NCBI GenBank assembly: GCA_003694465.1
Contig: RFKM01000035.1
Location: forward strand, 1-5,648
Direction of reading: 5' to 3'
Length of the DNA: 5,648 nucleotides
Origin: Alphaproteobacteria bacterium
Lineage (GTDB): Bacteria > Pseudomonadota > Alphaproteobacteria > Rhodobacterales > Rhodobacteraceae
The position numbers and the translations under genes were made by a program. Below are positions 4,801-5,648 of this stretch, in pieces; the first letter of the stretch is position 1; every line of letters begins with the position of its first letter. The notes beneath the pieces were generated by a model. The model had not been told where the DNA came from. It saw only the letters and a list, made by a program, of their open reading frames with translations, and did not search any database.

Positions 4801-4851
4801 CTGGCAATTTTCGATGCTGCCCGTTGCGCCGGGCTTGTGATTTGCAAGGGA

Positions 4852-4880
4852 AGTCTAGCGGGCGCGGCGGGTTGCGTCCA
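4852..4880 (-). promoter_or_regulatory. Candidate promoter of the small membrane protein gene
   Basis: On the minus strand TGGACG (4875-4880) and TAGACT (4852-4857) are 17 bp apart, each matching the sigma-70 consensus at 4 of 6 positions. Transcription would start near 4845, about 55 nt before the GTG start. It lies in the 133-bp gap after the stop of the gene at 4923, so the small gene is probably transcribed independently. Confidence 0.42.
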
Positions 4881-4922
4881 TATGTCGCGCGGCGCATTGG
4901 CGCAGGTCTGCCGAAGGGACGG

Positions 4923-5648
4923 TCAGAACCACTGGCCCGGTTCCATCAGCCCGAGGTCAAGCAACTGCTGGGAGTTCCATTCGAAGGGCGCCGAGTTGTG
5001 CCACTTGAAGGTGTGAATGTCGAAGGTGCTGCCGGGGTTCGACTTCAGCGCCTTGGCGGTGCGGAAACTGGCGATCACCGCCGTGAGGTTGTGGTGCCAG
5101 GGGCAGGAATAGGTGTTGTATTCCTCGTCGTTGAAGGTGTGGTCGGGCCGCAGACGCAAGCCCGGGCGGGCGCGGAACAGCCCGATCCGGTCAATCCGGC
5201 GGCTGCTCTTCGGCACATGCTCTTCGAACCGCCAGCGCAGTCCGCCGAAGAAGTCGAGCTGCCTTTCCTTCGCCTCGCCGGTTTGCGGATCGTGACGGCC
5301 GAGAGCGTAATAGCCCGACTTGTCGAGCCAGGTATCCTCGAGTGAAACCGCGTTGGGCGCGCGTTCGAGATCGCCGGCGTAGATGTCGACCACGTAGGTC
5401 AGCATCGCGTCGCGCCGCTCTTCGGTGTGGAAGGCCAGCATCTCGCCGACCCGGCGCGTTTCGCAGAACGGGAAGAACAGGTATTCGGCATTGTAGCAGT
5501 AATAGAACCACCGCCCCGGCGCCGCCTCGATCATGGCATTGACCGCCGTCGTCGTCGCGCCATCGGCGGACATGTCGTAATCGACGCGGTGGACCGTCTC
5601 TTCCAGCGCCGCCGGCAATTCGAGCGCCTCGGGGGCGAGCACGACCAG
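4923..5648 (-). CDS. Unidentified protein, C-terminal 241 residues (partial)
   Basis: The frame is open from the window edge to a TGA at 4923-4925; a GTG at 5642 is in frame but is probably internal. The visible part is soluble-looking, without membrane helices, and rich in aromatic residues and histidine. Dense patches are VDYDMSADGATTTAVNAM (22-39), GRWFYYCYNAEYLFFPFCE (45-63), DFFGGLRWRFEEH (132-144), FNDEEYNTYSCPWHHN (172-187) and FKWHNSAPFEWNSQQL (214-229), ending EPGQWF. It reads like a conserved alphaproteobacterial protein, but I cannot name its family. The GRWFYYCYNAEYLFFP stretch weakly recalls the GxW...DxDE-F segment of family 2 glycosyltransferases with the DxD acids mostly lost; this is a guess. 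Clusters of Asp, Glu, His and Cys would also suit a metal-binding enzyme. Base composition matches its neighbours. Confidence 0.8.
   Translation of the reverse strand: MVVLAPEALELPAALEETVHRVDYDMSADGATTTAVNAMIEAAPGRWFYYCYNAEYLFFPFCETRRVGEMLAFHTEERRDAMLTYVVDIYAGDLERAPNAVSLEDTWLDKSGYYALGRHDPQTGEAKERQLDFFGGLRWRFEEHVPKSSRRIDRIGLFRARPGLRLRPDHTFNDEEYNTYSCPWHHNLTAVIASFRTAKALKSNPGSTFDIHTFKWHNSAPFEWNSQQLLDLGLMEPGQWF

Noticed and set aside
4790..4897. A longer start for the small membrane protein
   Set aside because: It would begin upstream of the candidate promoter, lacks a good ribosome binding site, and adds a basic leader unlike a normal N-terminus.
1..5648. Mobile elements, CRISPR arrays, tRNA or rRNA genes, defence or biosynthetic clusters
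   Set aside because: No transposase or integrase motifs, terminal repeats, regularly spaced repeats or tRNA-like cloverleafs were seen. The genes are ordinary core functions with uniform composition.

Overview
The window looks like core chromosome from a GC-rich alphaproteobacterium, most likely of the Rhodobacteraceae/Paracoccaceae group. The reasons are the high GC content with strong third-position GC, the gene order irr / fabA-fabB-fabI, and protein details such as the FabI and Irr sequences. This placement is inferred from recall of family sequences; no search was run. There are no mobile elements, CRISPR arrays, tRNAs or rRNAs.

Layout, left to right. The last 18 codons of an unidentified + strand gene (1-58) are followed by a low-molecular-weight protein tyrosine phosphatase (110-562, +). 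It has a promoter-like element placed so that its mRNA may be leaderless. It converges with only 9 bp between stop codons on a minus-strand fatty acid synthesis block: fabA (2727-3236), fabB (1365-2594) and fabI (572-1360), transcribed in that order. fabB and fabI are 4 nt apart and probably translationally coupled, while fabB has its own 132-nt upstream region. Divergent from fabA is irr (3396-3821, +), a Fur-family iron/heme-responsive regulator. irr converges on a SlyD-like FKBP peptidyl-prolyl isomerase (3910-4338, -). Further right are a GTG-started 80-aa two-helix membrane protein (4547-4789, -) and the 3' part of a larger unidentified protein (4923-5648, -) that runs off the window.

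How the genes fit together. FabA makes and isomerises the C10 enoyl-ACP, giving the cis-3-decenoyl-ACP branch. FabB elongates that unsaturated branch. FabI completes each cycle by reducing enoyl-ACP. The three therefore form the unsaturated fatty acid module of type II fatty acid synthesis. irr shares the divergent control region with fabA, which invites, but does not show, a link between iron status and membrane lipid synthesis.

No clearly new biological system is visible. The points most worth a second look are a promoter element apparently shared by fabA and fabB, an inverted repeat over the fabA -10, a small ORF overlapping the fabA start, the altered histidine motif in Irr, a candidate leaderless phosphatase mRNA, two strong stem-loops between 4441 and 4538, and the two unidentified proteins at the right end.
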